Source: Lamellibrachia columna
Taxonomy: Eukaryota; Annelida; Polychaeta; Sabellida; Siboglinidae
DNA: 64,000 nt
Assembly: GCA_963662155.1 (NCBI GenBank)
Contig: OY759261.1
Coordinates: 47,304,411-47,368,410 of the forward strand
Reading direction: 5' to 3'
Part shown: piece by piece, positions 12,501 to 26,000 of the stretch
Numbering within the stretch: position 1 is the stretch's first letter
How the letters are laid out: each line of letters opens with the position of its first letter
Position numbers and translations under genes: made by a program
Notes under the pieces: generated by a model
What the model saw: only the letters and a program-made list of their open reading frames with translations
The model's database searches: none
Told to the model about the DNA's origin: nothing

Positions 12501-15500
12501 ATGAAGGTGGGGAGGAGGGTGGGTAAAAAAAATTTGTAACCAAGAAAGCAGGTCCACTCCACATGCAACGCACATTCGGAGTGAAGCTGCTCAATTTCAA
12601 ACTGCATCATCCACAATGACCACTGTGCTCTGATTGGTTTAACGGTGTCACAGGAATGCTTAGTCAGGAATCCTGGTTTCTTTGCTTATGACTAAATTAG
12701 CATGATTACCAGACATGCCAAGTTCGGAAGGCCCGAAAGGGGTAGATTAGCGCGTACCAAAAAAATTCGGGGTCACAACGTCGCGTCGACGACCGGCAGC
12801 CACACTCGAGACACAGCACAACAAACACACTATTAACCACATTATTTTAATGCACACAAGAAATGGTAATTATATACAATTTAAATAAGGTACATATAGG
12901 TACATAAATAACATAATTATACAACAGGCTAAAATGCAGGTAAAAAATACTGAGCATAATGAAAGGTGCATAACAAATTAAGGTAATGGATAAAAAACAT
13001 AGCAGTGAAATAGCAGTGAAAATAGCTAGATGCTTCACTTTTCAATTACATAAACATACACAGCATATACTTCTAATACACAAGAAATTACAATTATATA
13101 CAATATAAATAATTAATAATATATACAAAATGCTAAAATACATTGCCAAAAAAATATAAATAAAAAAATACTAAGAACGATGCAAGGTCCATAAAAATTA
13201 AGGTAACGGACAAAAACACAGCAGTAAAAATAATCAATAAAATGCTCCACATTTCATTTATGCAAACACACATTCTATACTGAAATGTTCAAATGATAAA
13301 AATATATAAAAAATTATACAACAATAATTACAAACAGGCTAGACATGCAGCAATGTAGAAAAGAAGCACAAATCAGCATGAAGCATCATGTTGATAAAAG
13401 GGCACTTAATAAAGTACAGAGTACAGAAAAATTATGTTAAATAAGGCAATACTGATAAATAAAATAAAAATACCATGCAAGAAATATACGAAGCTATACA
13501 CAATTCTGACTGAGATTGATAAATACAAATGTAAAAACTGCCTGGAATGTGCAAATGACATAAATAAAAAATACACTAATGTATAAATACACAAAATACA
13601 AACAACATACAGATACAGCTGTACAACAAAATACAAACAACATATAGATACAGCTGTACAACATAGATACAGCTGTACAACATAGATACAGCTGTACAAC
13701 AAAACGCTCTAAATGAAACTCACACTCGCTCCTGTGCCGAGCTAGTGCACAAGTCGTATGACGTGCACGCGACATGCGCCAGCCGCAGTGTGCGCTCACA
13801 GGGGGGGAACTCTTTCAACTTGCACTTCAGCAGTGCTGACAGAGTACCAAGTACCGGTACCAAGGGTGCGGGTGAAATTCCAGTGGCCAAGTTCAAGGCA
13901 AAAGAAATTCGTAGCCGCCATTACTACATTAGTGCATTCCTCGTTATTCCATAAGCGGTGTATAACACTAACAGTCAACCAATTTTTTATATCGACTACT
14001 AAGTAATAATTTACATTCAGTAATCATAATAAATTGCTAAATGGACAGACGCAATGGAAAAGTGCCGATTGCACGAATGACAAAATGCATGGTTCGTCGA
14101 TCGCGAACTTTTTTCGACCCACGGAAAATCGGTCTCGAAGGCAACCTTGTATGCGTTGGCATACTTCGCCTTCTTAGGCGGTGCCCGCGGCTTAGCCGCC
14201 GAGGCGCACTTCATCGTGCCGTGGAGAAACTAGCGATCAATGATTAAAAATTGTAGATAGAAATAACTCAAAAGAAAAGAAAGACAAATGTTAACTGTTC
14301 TGGCGGGGAGTTATACTCGCTATAATTATATAGCAGAGATCACGAGGGCGCGTAGCTGTGATATCATTGGTCGCCAGAATATATATATATTTATATACAA
14401 TGACTAATATCTTCACCACTTGAAATATTTTGCTTCACCTCTTTCACCCTGGTTCCTTGCAGACTTTCAACAAGGGGGACAAAGTGCGAGTCGATGCTAA
14501 TAAGTTGACAGTCATTCATCTACAGAATGGTCATGGTGGTTGGAACGAAAAAAAAATGGAAAAGGTAACGTAGGAAGAAGCCAGTGGTCTAGAGGCGTAC
14601 TACGCTGCCTAGGCACAACATAGTGTGGGGCCTAGGCACAACATAGTGTGGGGCCTAGGCACAACATAGTGTGGGGCCTAGGCACAACATAGTGTGGGGC
14701 CTAGGCACAACATAGTGTGGGGCAAGCAGAGTCCAAAGTAGTCGAATGTATTTCCTAGTTCACATGTCTGGTGCTGAAAGTAATTTTAAATATACATGTG
14801 AGAAAAGTATTTATTCTGAAATATGTTTCTACAAGTACTTGTACAGAACAAGTATGCAGCGTTTTGCGATAAATACTAAGCGCAAGTGTGAATATGTTGA
14901 AACAAACTATGTAGAAGTGTTATTACTTTTAAATGTACCTTATCGCAAGTAATTTCTAAAACATATATTGGCTCAAACAAACAAAATCAAAATGACGGAT
15001 ATTTCTGGCTGATTTGGTAGAAAATGCAGAACATAGATTTTTTTGGCTTGAATATGAACTTAATTAACGAAACAGAACATGACCCAGAAATGGGCTGGCG
15101 GGCGGGTAGGCAGGCGTATTAAATGTGGAAAAAAATAGTAATGAGATGTGTATTTAATTAGGCAGTTCGCACTGCATAGATTAAAATATAAATGCTCCAG
15201 ATTTTAATACATGTATGTCTGTCTTTTATCAGTATCTAGGCAAAATCGCCACCGTCGAGAGTAAGCTAAAAAGCTGCGTCAAAGTGCAATTCTCAGACGG
15301 CGAAATGTGAGTGTGCATTATGCAATTGATTGTTTTTTTTTCTGGAAAGGTGTTCACAATGATTCACATTGAATTTGTTGGTAATAACATAACTTATTGT
15401 ATGTTCACCTGCTCTGTTTACCATACACCATTTAGGAATTCAGATTACACTAGAACTATTTTGTTCATTAAAACAAAATATAAAATAAAAATGTTTAATA

Positions 15501-18500
15501 CATATATTAAATATCTCGTCAATCTTCCAAGTTATATTTTCTATCATGATATAGGCATACAATAATTTATTGGGTCCACAACCTGCGGAGATATTTCATG
15601 CAACCTGTGGACTGACAGCGAGATTGTTCATAATTAGATCCGCGATTGTATAAAATATATAACTGATATTTAATTGTAAGACATCTCACCTATACTTTCG
15701 TTGATACGGCAGCACAAAATGTGAAAGTGCAGACAACCGTGGAGTAGGTTCGCACTTGCAGTTTAAACCACAGGCAGTTACATCACCTTCTGGTCTGCTT
15801 AAATCCACAATACCGAGACCTCTGGTGCATTCACTACGGGGAAATGTCACATTTGTCACGACCAGTGGCGAACAAAGCATTCACCAACAGTGCCGTATTC
15901 CCCGCTTCTTGGCCAATCTGAAAAACTTTTCACCTTGGTATTTTCATTCAGGTTTTTAAATCAGAGCTATCTCTGTGCTTACATAGTATGTAGTCCAGTC
16001 CAGGCCCGGCCCAGGCCCGCAATAATTTTTCAAGCCTGGCCCAGGCCCGCAAACTAGAATTTAGGCCCAGGCCCAACCCAGAACATGAATGCTTGGCCAA
16101 GGCCTGGCCTGGCCCGCAAGTTCCAGGCCCGGCCCATACCCGCGGGCCCAAGATGGGTAAGCCCGTGGCCCGCAAGCCTGCGGCCCGCTAAGTTTAGAGA
16201 AGATAAACCTATAATCTTATAACAAAGACGAAAAACAAATAAACTGTAAAACAGACTTATTGTTTTATTAAATAAAAAACACACACACATATATATATAT
16301 GGGATGAGGCATAATATCCTTAGCTCTTAGTGGAGTACTACTCTTATGCTGATGTTCCATAGTGTGCTGGATGAGTTCTAAAAATCCAGCACCACCAACT
16401 TCTTCAAACTTACGAATATCCTGAAGAAAAATGAAGAAAAACTTCTTAGTGTCATTACTATTAAATATGATAACATTTGTTATATTTGGCTTTAATGTAT
16501 TGGCTTATGGTTAGGGTAGGAGATTTGTTTATCTAACCCTGACTTAACCCATATGCAAGCCATAACCCCAATTTATATTGTTAATTGAATTAGCTCAACT
16601 AAGTTAACATAATTTAATATGATATTTCAATTAAATGTCACCCACTGGCACTGACACCCAGTGGCATTTCCAGCAGGCCTGCAGTCACTAGCCTGAGACA
16701 GACAGGTTCAGACATGTGTGAATTTGTATAAGTGTGAATGAATTAGGACTGGGGAGAAATACCAACTGGGTTGGGTACTGGGTAGTGGGCTAGTGGCCTA
16801 GTGGGCACTTGGCAGTGGGCAGGTCATTCAGGTGGGCAATGTTTGGAGGGAAGACCTAGACAATAGAATGTCCACTGGTAGGGTCAAAGGGTTATAAGTT
16901 GATGGTCAATCATGGCTTGATTGCCTCTGCAAATATTTCTAAAGTAAACATTTGGGGCTGGCTACTTCCAGCAAAGTGAAGGTCTCAATTTGCAACAATA
17001 TAATACTAAAGAAATAATTTTAAGCATTCATTAACCGGAATTACAATTTATAATCAGTTTTTATTTAAAAAAATAAAGTAATAATCAGTGTTTTGTATGA
17101 ATATTTTTATTATGTCCAGGCCCGACCCGGCCTGCTCACACTAGGCCCGGCCCAAGCCCGATGTGTTTAAATTGCTTTCAGGCCCGGCCCGGGCCCACAT
17201 CATGTAGGCCCCGGCCCGGCCCGCAAAATTATGTAGAGGCCCGGCCCGCGGGCTGCAGACTGGGCCTGGCTTGGACCCAAAGCCCAGCCCACGCAGGGCA
17301 CTACTACATACCTCATGTTCTAACTTTATTGAATAGTGACGGGGTACGTCTTGCTGCACTCATGATAAAGATGACAGTGTTGACTTCGCAAGCACTAGCA
17401 CCGATCTGTCATGCATATAATAGCGCAGGAACTGCGAGCATTTCTAAATATTCAGTGCATTCAGTCCCTCTTTACCTCGCAGATGGTGTTCATTTTGTGA
17501 AAGCCTCCCAGAAGCAGGACAAAATCGAGAAAGTCGTATTTGTGTCTTGTCCCCGATGGTCAAGCCAAATTCGTGTGTGTCTTGATGCCCAGTAATAATA
17601 GTCAGTATATCACCAAATGCACATGATAGCGTCACAGCCATGTCATCTCCTATTTCAGCAAGGCAGGGTCGGCTAGAAATGTTGGGATCAGAGGCATGTA
17701 TACCCAATTTTGCTTGCCTCATTGTGTTATGACAACCACAGAATGCCAAGAGGCCATACAAATTATGCTGACAGCTTGCAGGGACATATGTTAAGCACAT
17801 AGTTGGGCACCAGCAACATCGGGCATCACACTACTCAACATAATCTCGATTGTATGCCAAGAACACATGACATGATGACGAATAATATTTTTCATTGAAT
17901 AATAAAATCCAATTATTATTATTCTCTACCAAATGTTGCCATTTAGTAATAATTATATTCATGGACATGTCATTAGACATACTATTATTGACGCACTGTA
18001 TCAGATACACGAAACGCACAATTTTTGTCATAATATTATAATTATATTATTAATATTATATTATGAATATTATAAATATTAACAGGGCATTCGCCTAAAG
18101 GTACGATAATAAATATTGTTAACATGTCAGCTGAAAAAAATAGACGTAGGATCATCTGATTCATAAAATTATACTTGCAGCCTGCTGACTTATTTGAGGT
18201 CACTATTGTAGATGAAACAGAACCCCCAGCAGACACCCAAAAAATTGTCTCACGAAACGGAACTGTTCAGTCTCAGCGTCTGACCCCCCCCAAAAAAAAC
18301 ATTGTCTGATGAACTGGAACTTTTCACTTTCAAACATCTCCAAGACGTGTCAAACAAAGAGCAACTCTCCAATCTCAGTGTCCCCCCAAAAAACTATTTG
18401 TTAGACTAAGTGGATCTGTTCAGTCTCAGCGTGCCCCAAAATAATGTGTGAAGAATCAGAACTCTTCAGTCTGCCCCTAATTTTTTCTTACGCACAGAGT

Positions 18501-21500
18501 GCACCCCCCCCCCCGCAGTCTACTAATCTGCATAATTAAAAATACACTTCTGACCCACACTCAGCTTGCTCACGTGTGCATCTTTGCTTGCAGGTTTGCA
18601 GATACATGTTATACTAAGTGGTACAAAAAACAGTTTTAGCTGGTGGTGTTTTATACTCTATATACCATAATGTTTGGTGTTTACAGGATGATATAACTGT
18701 TTTTGTAGCTTGATGTTCAATGAGGCGCTTCTGCATCGAGTTGATGTAGCTACCGAACAAGATGAACAAAGGAACATTCCCTTCAAAAGGTATGTATGTA
18801 ACAAGACGAGATTTAACAAGATTGCTATCCCAAACAACAAGTTCCAGATGGCAAGTGGACAAGGAAACCATTGGCTAATTGAGAGTCCAACAATTTTCTC
18901 ATCTATGTGTAGCCCGCCCTTATCAAATATCTGTCAATTCTATTTTTAAACAAATTCACACTACCAGCATTAACACAATCATTTGGCAGTTTGTTCCATT
19001 CATTTATCACCCTCTGTGAGAAAGAGTACTTTCTCATGTCCAATCTACACTGCTCCTTAACTAATGCTGCTTTGTGTCCTCTGGTTCTACTGCCTTCTTT
19101 AAGTTTGAAGAACATATTCCTATCAACATCCTCATAACCGTTCAGTATTTTAAACACTTCTATTTGGTCTCCTCTTAGTCTCCTGGTCTCTAGTGTTGTC
19201 AAACCACATTGTAATAAGCGACTTTCGTAACTAAGGTCTCTCAATTCTGGAATCATTTTAGTTGCTCTTCATTGTATTTTTTCTAGCTTGTCTATGTCCT
19301 TTTTATGATATGGCCTCCATGCTTGAATACAATATTCCAAATGTGGTCTAACTATTGCTTTGTACAGGGGTACAATTAGCTGTTTCTCCTTATACATGAT
19401 AGTTCTCCTATATTTATCGATGATACTCTCAATTTCATATTTTAGATTATGCCAACATTCAATTGCAGTCTTATTCATCAGCATGTTATTCCAATCTAGC
19501 TTTGCAAAGTATTTTCTCATATCTTTGTAGTTACCTTTGTGGAAGTTTCTCCTATACGTTTTTTTATTTTTACTTTCTGATTTTACATTGATGTCAAAAT
19601 GTATTTGATTGTGGATACTGTTACCCAATGGTTCATGTATTTTTACATTGTCCACTAATTCTTTGTGTGATGATAAAACTATATCTAATACATTTTATCC
19701 CCTGGTTGGTTCTAGCATGTGCTGAGTAAGGAAGCTCTCCTGAATTAAAAATAGAAATTGTTGGTCCTCACCCCTGTACTCCCTACAGATTTCCATTGTA
19801 TGTGTCCATGGTTAAAATCTCCCATTATGATACATTCCCTTTTACTAACTTCCTTTATAGCATTTTGTATTTTTGTGTTATCCTCTTCATTTATGTTTGG
19901 ACTTCGGTAAACTAATTCAATAGTTAATTTTGAATTTCCTGAAACTATTATGCACCAAACAGCTTCACCATAATCTGCTTCCCTTTCTAATTTTATTTCA
20001 TAAGCCTGAATAGATTCTTTAACATATAAAATAATTCCCCCTCCCCTTCTTCCTATTCGATCTCTCTTAAACATTACGTATCCTGTCAATCCTAATTCAG
20101 CATCTATTAAGTCTGTGTTGGCCCATGATTCGGTAATACCAATTATGTGAGGGTCAGTATCTTCTACCATAATGTTTAGTTCGTTTTTCTTATTTACTAT
20201 ACTCCTAGTATTTAAACACATGCATCTATAACTTGCTTCAGACATGTTTTTCGAACATTTTGTTTTTGGTTTATCTGTACTAATGGCCTCTTGTCCTGCT
20301 TGAGGCATCTCTAAGTAACCCCCCTGCGCTTCTAGTTTAAATAGTGTTGACTACCAAAAATATTCGTTATGCTACCCATGCCACCGTCTACTGCTGCTGT
20401 GAGTCCATCCGCAAATACTGCTGCCCCCTTTCCACTTAGATGAAGCCCGTCCTTCATGTACATATCAGCTCTTCCAAAAAAACCTCCCCATAAATCCACA
20501 AAACCCACTTCCTCTTCCCTACATAGCTTCTCAACTAGCATGTTAATTGCCATCCCCCGGCAATTTCGATATCTATGACCCCTCCTTCCTATTACTGGTA
20601 GAATCCCTGATAGTATTACCTGCTCAACCCACGTCTGCTTTAGTGTTCGGACCAAATTCCTGTATTTCCTAACTATGGCAGTTGTACCCTCCATCTCTAC
20701 GTTATTTGTCCCTACTTGTACTAAAACAGATCCATCCTTGCCCAAACCCACGATGTTTTTGGCCCCAGGCAAGCAAGCTACAACATCATCTCCCTTGTTT
20801 AAGACTGTCGGTTTTCCTAACTATTGAGTCCCCCACAAACACCCTCGCTCTCTTTCTCACCCCCTCTATCACTGCCTCCGAATAGCTCTTCCGATGGATC
20901 CCCTCCATCACATTCTGTCCTGCAGCCTTGTCACTTGGTGGCAAACTGTAATCAGGCTCTCTCTCACTCATCAACCTGTCACCTTTCCCTCCCATCTCCT
21001 GGCTAACTTGCGCTCCCGTCGCCTTCCCTCCTGACACCTTCCCTCCCGTCTCCCTCACTCCCATCGCCCTAACTATCATCTCCTTCCTCCCCGACTCCTT
21101 CGCTACTGTCTTCCCCACTCCCCTTTCCTTCGATCCATTTGTCTTCCCTCCCATTTCTTTCCTTCTCGTCTCCTTTCATCCTGTCTCCCTATGTCCCATC
21201 TCCTTTCGTCCTGTCTCCCTATGACCTGTCACCTTACCTCCTCTCAACCTCCTCCCAGGCTGAGGTGAGCTCTCCCTGAGAGTTCTGAACATTAATTTTT
21301 TTTCTCCCCTTTCCAACGTTCGATGTTAATTTACTACTGTCATTCATAGATAATACAAAGCTTAGTGCTGTCCATGCTTAATCATGATGTAGATGAACAA
21401 TTATCAAAAGGTCATCACAAAAGTATCGCGAACTAGCAAAATTAAATAAAAATTATTTTAATTAGTTTTTCAGTTTGGATGTTACTTCTATCATTACTCT

Positions 21501-23052
21501 ACATGAAAGTAATGATGAAAAGATAGTTGTTCAAGACAGTACAAAGTTATTAGGAATTTTTATTTCTTGAATGCATGAAGCTTTTTGAGCTGTGTTATCA
21601 AATTATCAGTCTCAGTAACACACATTGCCGGGGCATAAATTTTATTTTAAAATATCCCATTGAACAAATGCTAACTAAGCATCATAGTGCCTTTTATGTC
21701 TTGTTTGAATGTGTGGTGCTATTTATAGAAATGTTTTAATGGTGCCTGGAATTGAGCGTTACAATGACATAAACGAGACACGTTACGAGTAAAGTTTTAA
21801 AAATCAATTAAAAATAATCTGTTCAACACATTATTTCAATACTTCACACTTTGGTAGAGCAATATGTTGGCAACAAGACCCAAATAGCAGTAGAAAACCA
21901 AAGCTAATTTCTTTTCAATGCAAGCTTACAACTCCAAGGTCTTTTTGCGTGCAAAGTTTTTGAACACCCAGAAAACTATGTTTTAAGTTTTGAAATCATT
22001 CTCACAATTAGACAAAACAAACAACGTCATATCTGGTGCTATCTCTTTATTATGTTCACAATCGTTCAATCAAAACCACATATTTATATTCGTTCCCATT
22101 CCAAAGTTGAGATTTTTAAATGGGTGAGATGCTGAGTGATGACCTTTTGAGAATTGGTCATATAATTATGTTTTATGACACACTATCCTACAGACATTAA
22201 AACCTTTGTGTAGCCTGTTCTTTTAGGAATTTGGGTATGAATGTTGTCGTCAGATTACTTGTCGCACAGAACACATTTATACCAGTACATTATAAAATGC
22301 ATAAAGTACATTATAAAATATTGCTTAATGTCAGTAAACCAGCTTCTTCGAATCAATGAGTACATGTTATATCAAAGCCGGACGCCGAATAGGGCAACAT
22401 GAATATCATTGTTTTTTATTTGTCCCAGGTGTGACATTGTCAGCATTGAGAAAGACAAAGCTAAAGTGATGTCCCTTCAACGAGGTCATGGTCGCTGGAA
22501 AGACAAAATGGTTTCGGTAGGTCTGATGTATCGCCACGTCAGCTAACTAACTGTTAAACATACTATGTTGTAGATATACTGTAATATATACACATATATG
22601 TTGTTGTACGTGTAGAGCAGACCATGTATACGTTTCCGTAGGTGTTACAGACATTGTGGGCTGTACAATTTAATAAAGGGTAAATTTTGCCCTTTTTGTT
22701 ATTTTTTTGCATCTTCTTTACAAACTGCGTACAGATACCAACACAAATGTTGTTATCATCATGTTTCGTGGATTTCCATGGTAACAAGACTTAGACTCTA
22801 AATTAAAATGTAACTTTTCATTGATTTATTTTCCTTTGGCTAATTTGTCCATCTGTCTCTCAAATCCAAAATTTAGGCCTGTCATAAAGTGGTACTATAT
22901 ATAAACTATGACGACACAGTGAACAAACAGTTACGAAATAAATTATGTTTGCACCAAAGTAAAAAAGGAAATAAAAATCAGTTGACAATAAAAGCATCAG
23001 CCTCATCAATCCATTAAGGACACCCATAATTAGAAAAGTCATGGCAATTAGT

Positions 23053-23083
<31 letters not shown>

Positions 23084-26000
23084 ATTATGAATAGGTACTT
23101 CCAGTAAGGTATCTTTATAAAAAGAATGGTAAATTTCATCCCATATTTTCTTCTGAGCTAGAGAATTAATTGCATAATTTCTACCTGACTAATTATCTGC
23201 CTACGAATCCCCAGTATTTAGACGAGTGTCCACCCATAATACGAATAATACTGTTGCAACGACATATTCGTTTCTAAATAAGGTCATACCACAAGAAGCA
23301 GATACATTATATATCGGATTCACCAAGCAGCCATTGTCGTAATAATACCACTGTATTAAACGTATACCATATTTACTTGGAAAGTAGGCATTGGAAAGGC
23401 ATGAAACACCAGTAAAAGTGTTTGCAAATGATGCCGAGGAGAGGTGTATGACCTTCACTTGAAAACGTTCGGCAGCTGGACCAACAACATTCAAAAAGTG
23501 CCTTCCCAAGTTGCCTACCCAAACACATTTTAAGAACTTCAAACATGATAAAATATAATAATTTATATATTTTGTCTTCAACTGTTTTATATCTTGTTTA
23601 CATATATGTGTACATAGGATTTGGTAGTTTATAAATGTGTGGCAGTCTCCACCAAACCCTAAAAATTATAGGACTCACTAGCCCAGCCACTCTGGTCCGA
23701 TTCAACAATTGTTGTACTATCGTTTTAAGGTGTCCTGTCAGCTTTTCAACTGCCTGTGTAGTTGTAGAAACTGGATGAATAGTCTGGGGTTGCTTGTCGT
23801 CCATAGTGTCTGGTCGACCTTTGTGTTTTCTAGCTGTTTCTGCCTGATGATTTGCATTTGCTACTTTTCCCTGGATATTTTGACAAGATTTAACAAGATT
23901 GTCAACCAAGGCAAAGGCCCAGATGGCAAGTGGACAAGGAAGCCACTGGCTTACCTAGAGCCCAACATTTTCCATCTATGTGTAATCCGCCCTCCTGAGA
24001 TATATGTCAACCTTGTTTTTAAGCATAAATACCATTTAAAGTACATTAGATATGGCAGTCAAATTGACACTCCCACAATGGCCCACATTTAGTTATACAA
24101 TTCAATGGTCGCAGTATCTGTTTGCACAGATTTTTTTTATTGGGGGTAATCGAAAGGAAGTCCTGTATCAAATTTCCCAGCTGTAAGCCATTAGCATAAC
24201 CACCTCGCTCCCTGACAAATATGAGAAATGTAGTTGAAACAAAATTGGCTAAGTGTTTTGATAGTTGCACTTATCAAATGATATATCAATTAAAATATCA
24301 ATAAACAATGATATCAAATATATCAATGGTAGCCATTAAACACACATTGAAAGTAAATGTGTTGCTTGGATTGGTGAGGCAGAAGTCAGACAAACCTTGA
24401 AAACCTACTAAAACAGATGTGGGTGTGCGTGCGTGCGTGCGTGCGTGCGTGCTTTGCAAGGCTATAGTTTTAGTTTTATGTTTTCTTGAAATGTGTGTGG
24501 ACATATTCTGTTGTTAATGTTCCATTTACCTGGCAACTAAAACAAATTGTTGAAAGTAAATAGCATATTTCCATAGTGGTTCATTTTGATGTACAGTAAC
24601 AATTTAAAACCTGGCAATAACGCCCAATCACTAAGGTGTGCGTTTATTATACGTTCATATAAAATACCAATCTTCAATTTCAGGTTCTCGGCAAGAACGG
24701 CATTGTAAACAAAGTCGACGAAGATGGGGATGTTTTTGTGGAATTCGCAGATAACCGCAAGTAAGGTTATGTAATATTCAAAATGTGTGTCCATAAATAC
24801 ATCCACACAAGTGTGCTACTGTTTACTTACACATTATATTCCATCTTAAACGAAACAATTACTGTTCGAACGGTTTACATTTGTAAGCAAAATCTGATGT
24901 AATTTGTTAAATAAAATGTATAATTTATAACAACTCATTCAACTTCTTTTATAAAATGCCATGTTGATGTTGATCAGAACGTTTATCATAACAAAATACA
25001 ATTATATTTTAATAATTAAAACAAACCAAAATACACCTTCTTTTATCATAATGCAATGTTGTAATGAAATATGATTATAATTTCAAATAACCTTTCAGTC
25101 ATGACTGACTGGGGCAAAGTATTAATTTAATTAAAGGCTGTCTTATCAAAATGTCATAACAGTATAAGATATTGGCATGGCCCCTATTAAACAATGTGTC
25201 AAATAAACATACATGAGTCTGTAATTGGTGCGAATGCTGGATAGAATTTGGAATGTTAGGATGTAAGCAGGACTTGACTGGGTGTAAATAGTTAGGTACC
25301 TTAGCAAGATGACTTACTTGACTTAAATGCATAGGCCATAGTGACCTCTCGCTGTCCTCTGGGAAGTTACACCCTCCATTCTGTTCTATTTATGACATGC
25401 CACTCTACTGTCAACAGCAGGAGCTCAGTATCATTCCTGATCTCGCCACTCCACCTCTTCAGTGACCTTCTTCTCTTCTGGTGTCCTTTGAAGTCTTGTT
25501 TGTATGCTTGCCTAAAGTTGTTATATCTTTGCATCGGCAAACATGCCCAAACCACCAGTTTTTTTTGTGTCTGATGACATCAGTGATAGATTCAGGGGTG
25601 AAGATGTCCTTTCTGACCTTGATATGTTGTAATCCGTCTGCCCTGGTAACACCTCTAATAGCCTGCAGGCAGTGCATCTCAAAAACCTTAAGATACTGGG
25701 TCTCCTGGATCGTAGCACCCAAGCCTCCGCACCGTATATTGCTATTGGCAGTATAAGGGCTCCATATAATCTGGCTTTCACTCGTTTTTCAACAGAGTAA
25801 TCATGGTTTTGGACCTATGCAGCAGTGGATCCAGAGGGATCTTAGGGGTTTCAAGACTCTCCAGGCCATGGAGGGGGTGCTAGACCCCCTTGTGTCCATG
25901 GCAAATATTACTGTAACAGACAACATATATGCCTACATCGGAACTAGTGTCAATGTAAAGACTGAAGTATTAGCAGCCGGCTAATATTAACCCCTCTGTC

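Larger units (their letters stand above)
10789..12712. repeat. Dispersed ~0.9-kb repeat family, copy 2, interrupted by an RTE-like LINE
   Basis: The family start motif TGCAATCAACAA appears at 10791 and the family body resumes at about 12040. The stretch between is RTE-like LINE. The right end is truncated near 12712 and about 190 nt of the left body is missing. Confidence 0.5.
18799..21280 (-). mobile_element. CR1-like LINE #2 with ORF1 but lacking the RT core
   Basis: Minus-strand element with 5' region, ORF1 (SGNH-esterase-like), endonuclease, then an abrupt jump to the RT thumb and tail. The reverse transcriptase palm is absent. It begins about 10 nt after the exon 11 donor. The syntenic intron in U3 (after 34092) lacks it, so it inserted after the U2/U3 duplication. 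Confidence 0.85.

Noticed and set aside
17444..17800. 118-codon minus-strand frame as a gene
   Set aside because: No recognisable motif, no splice context, and it sits in an intron of transposon-rich sequence.
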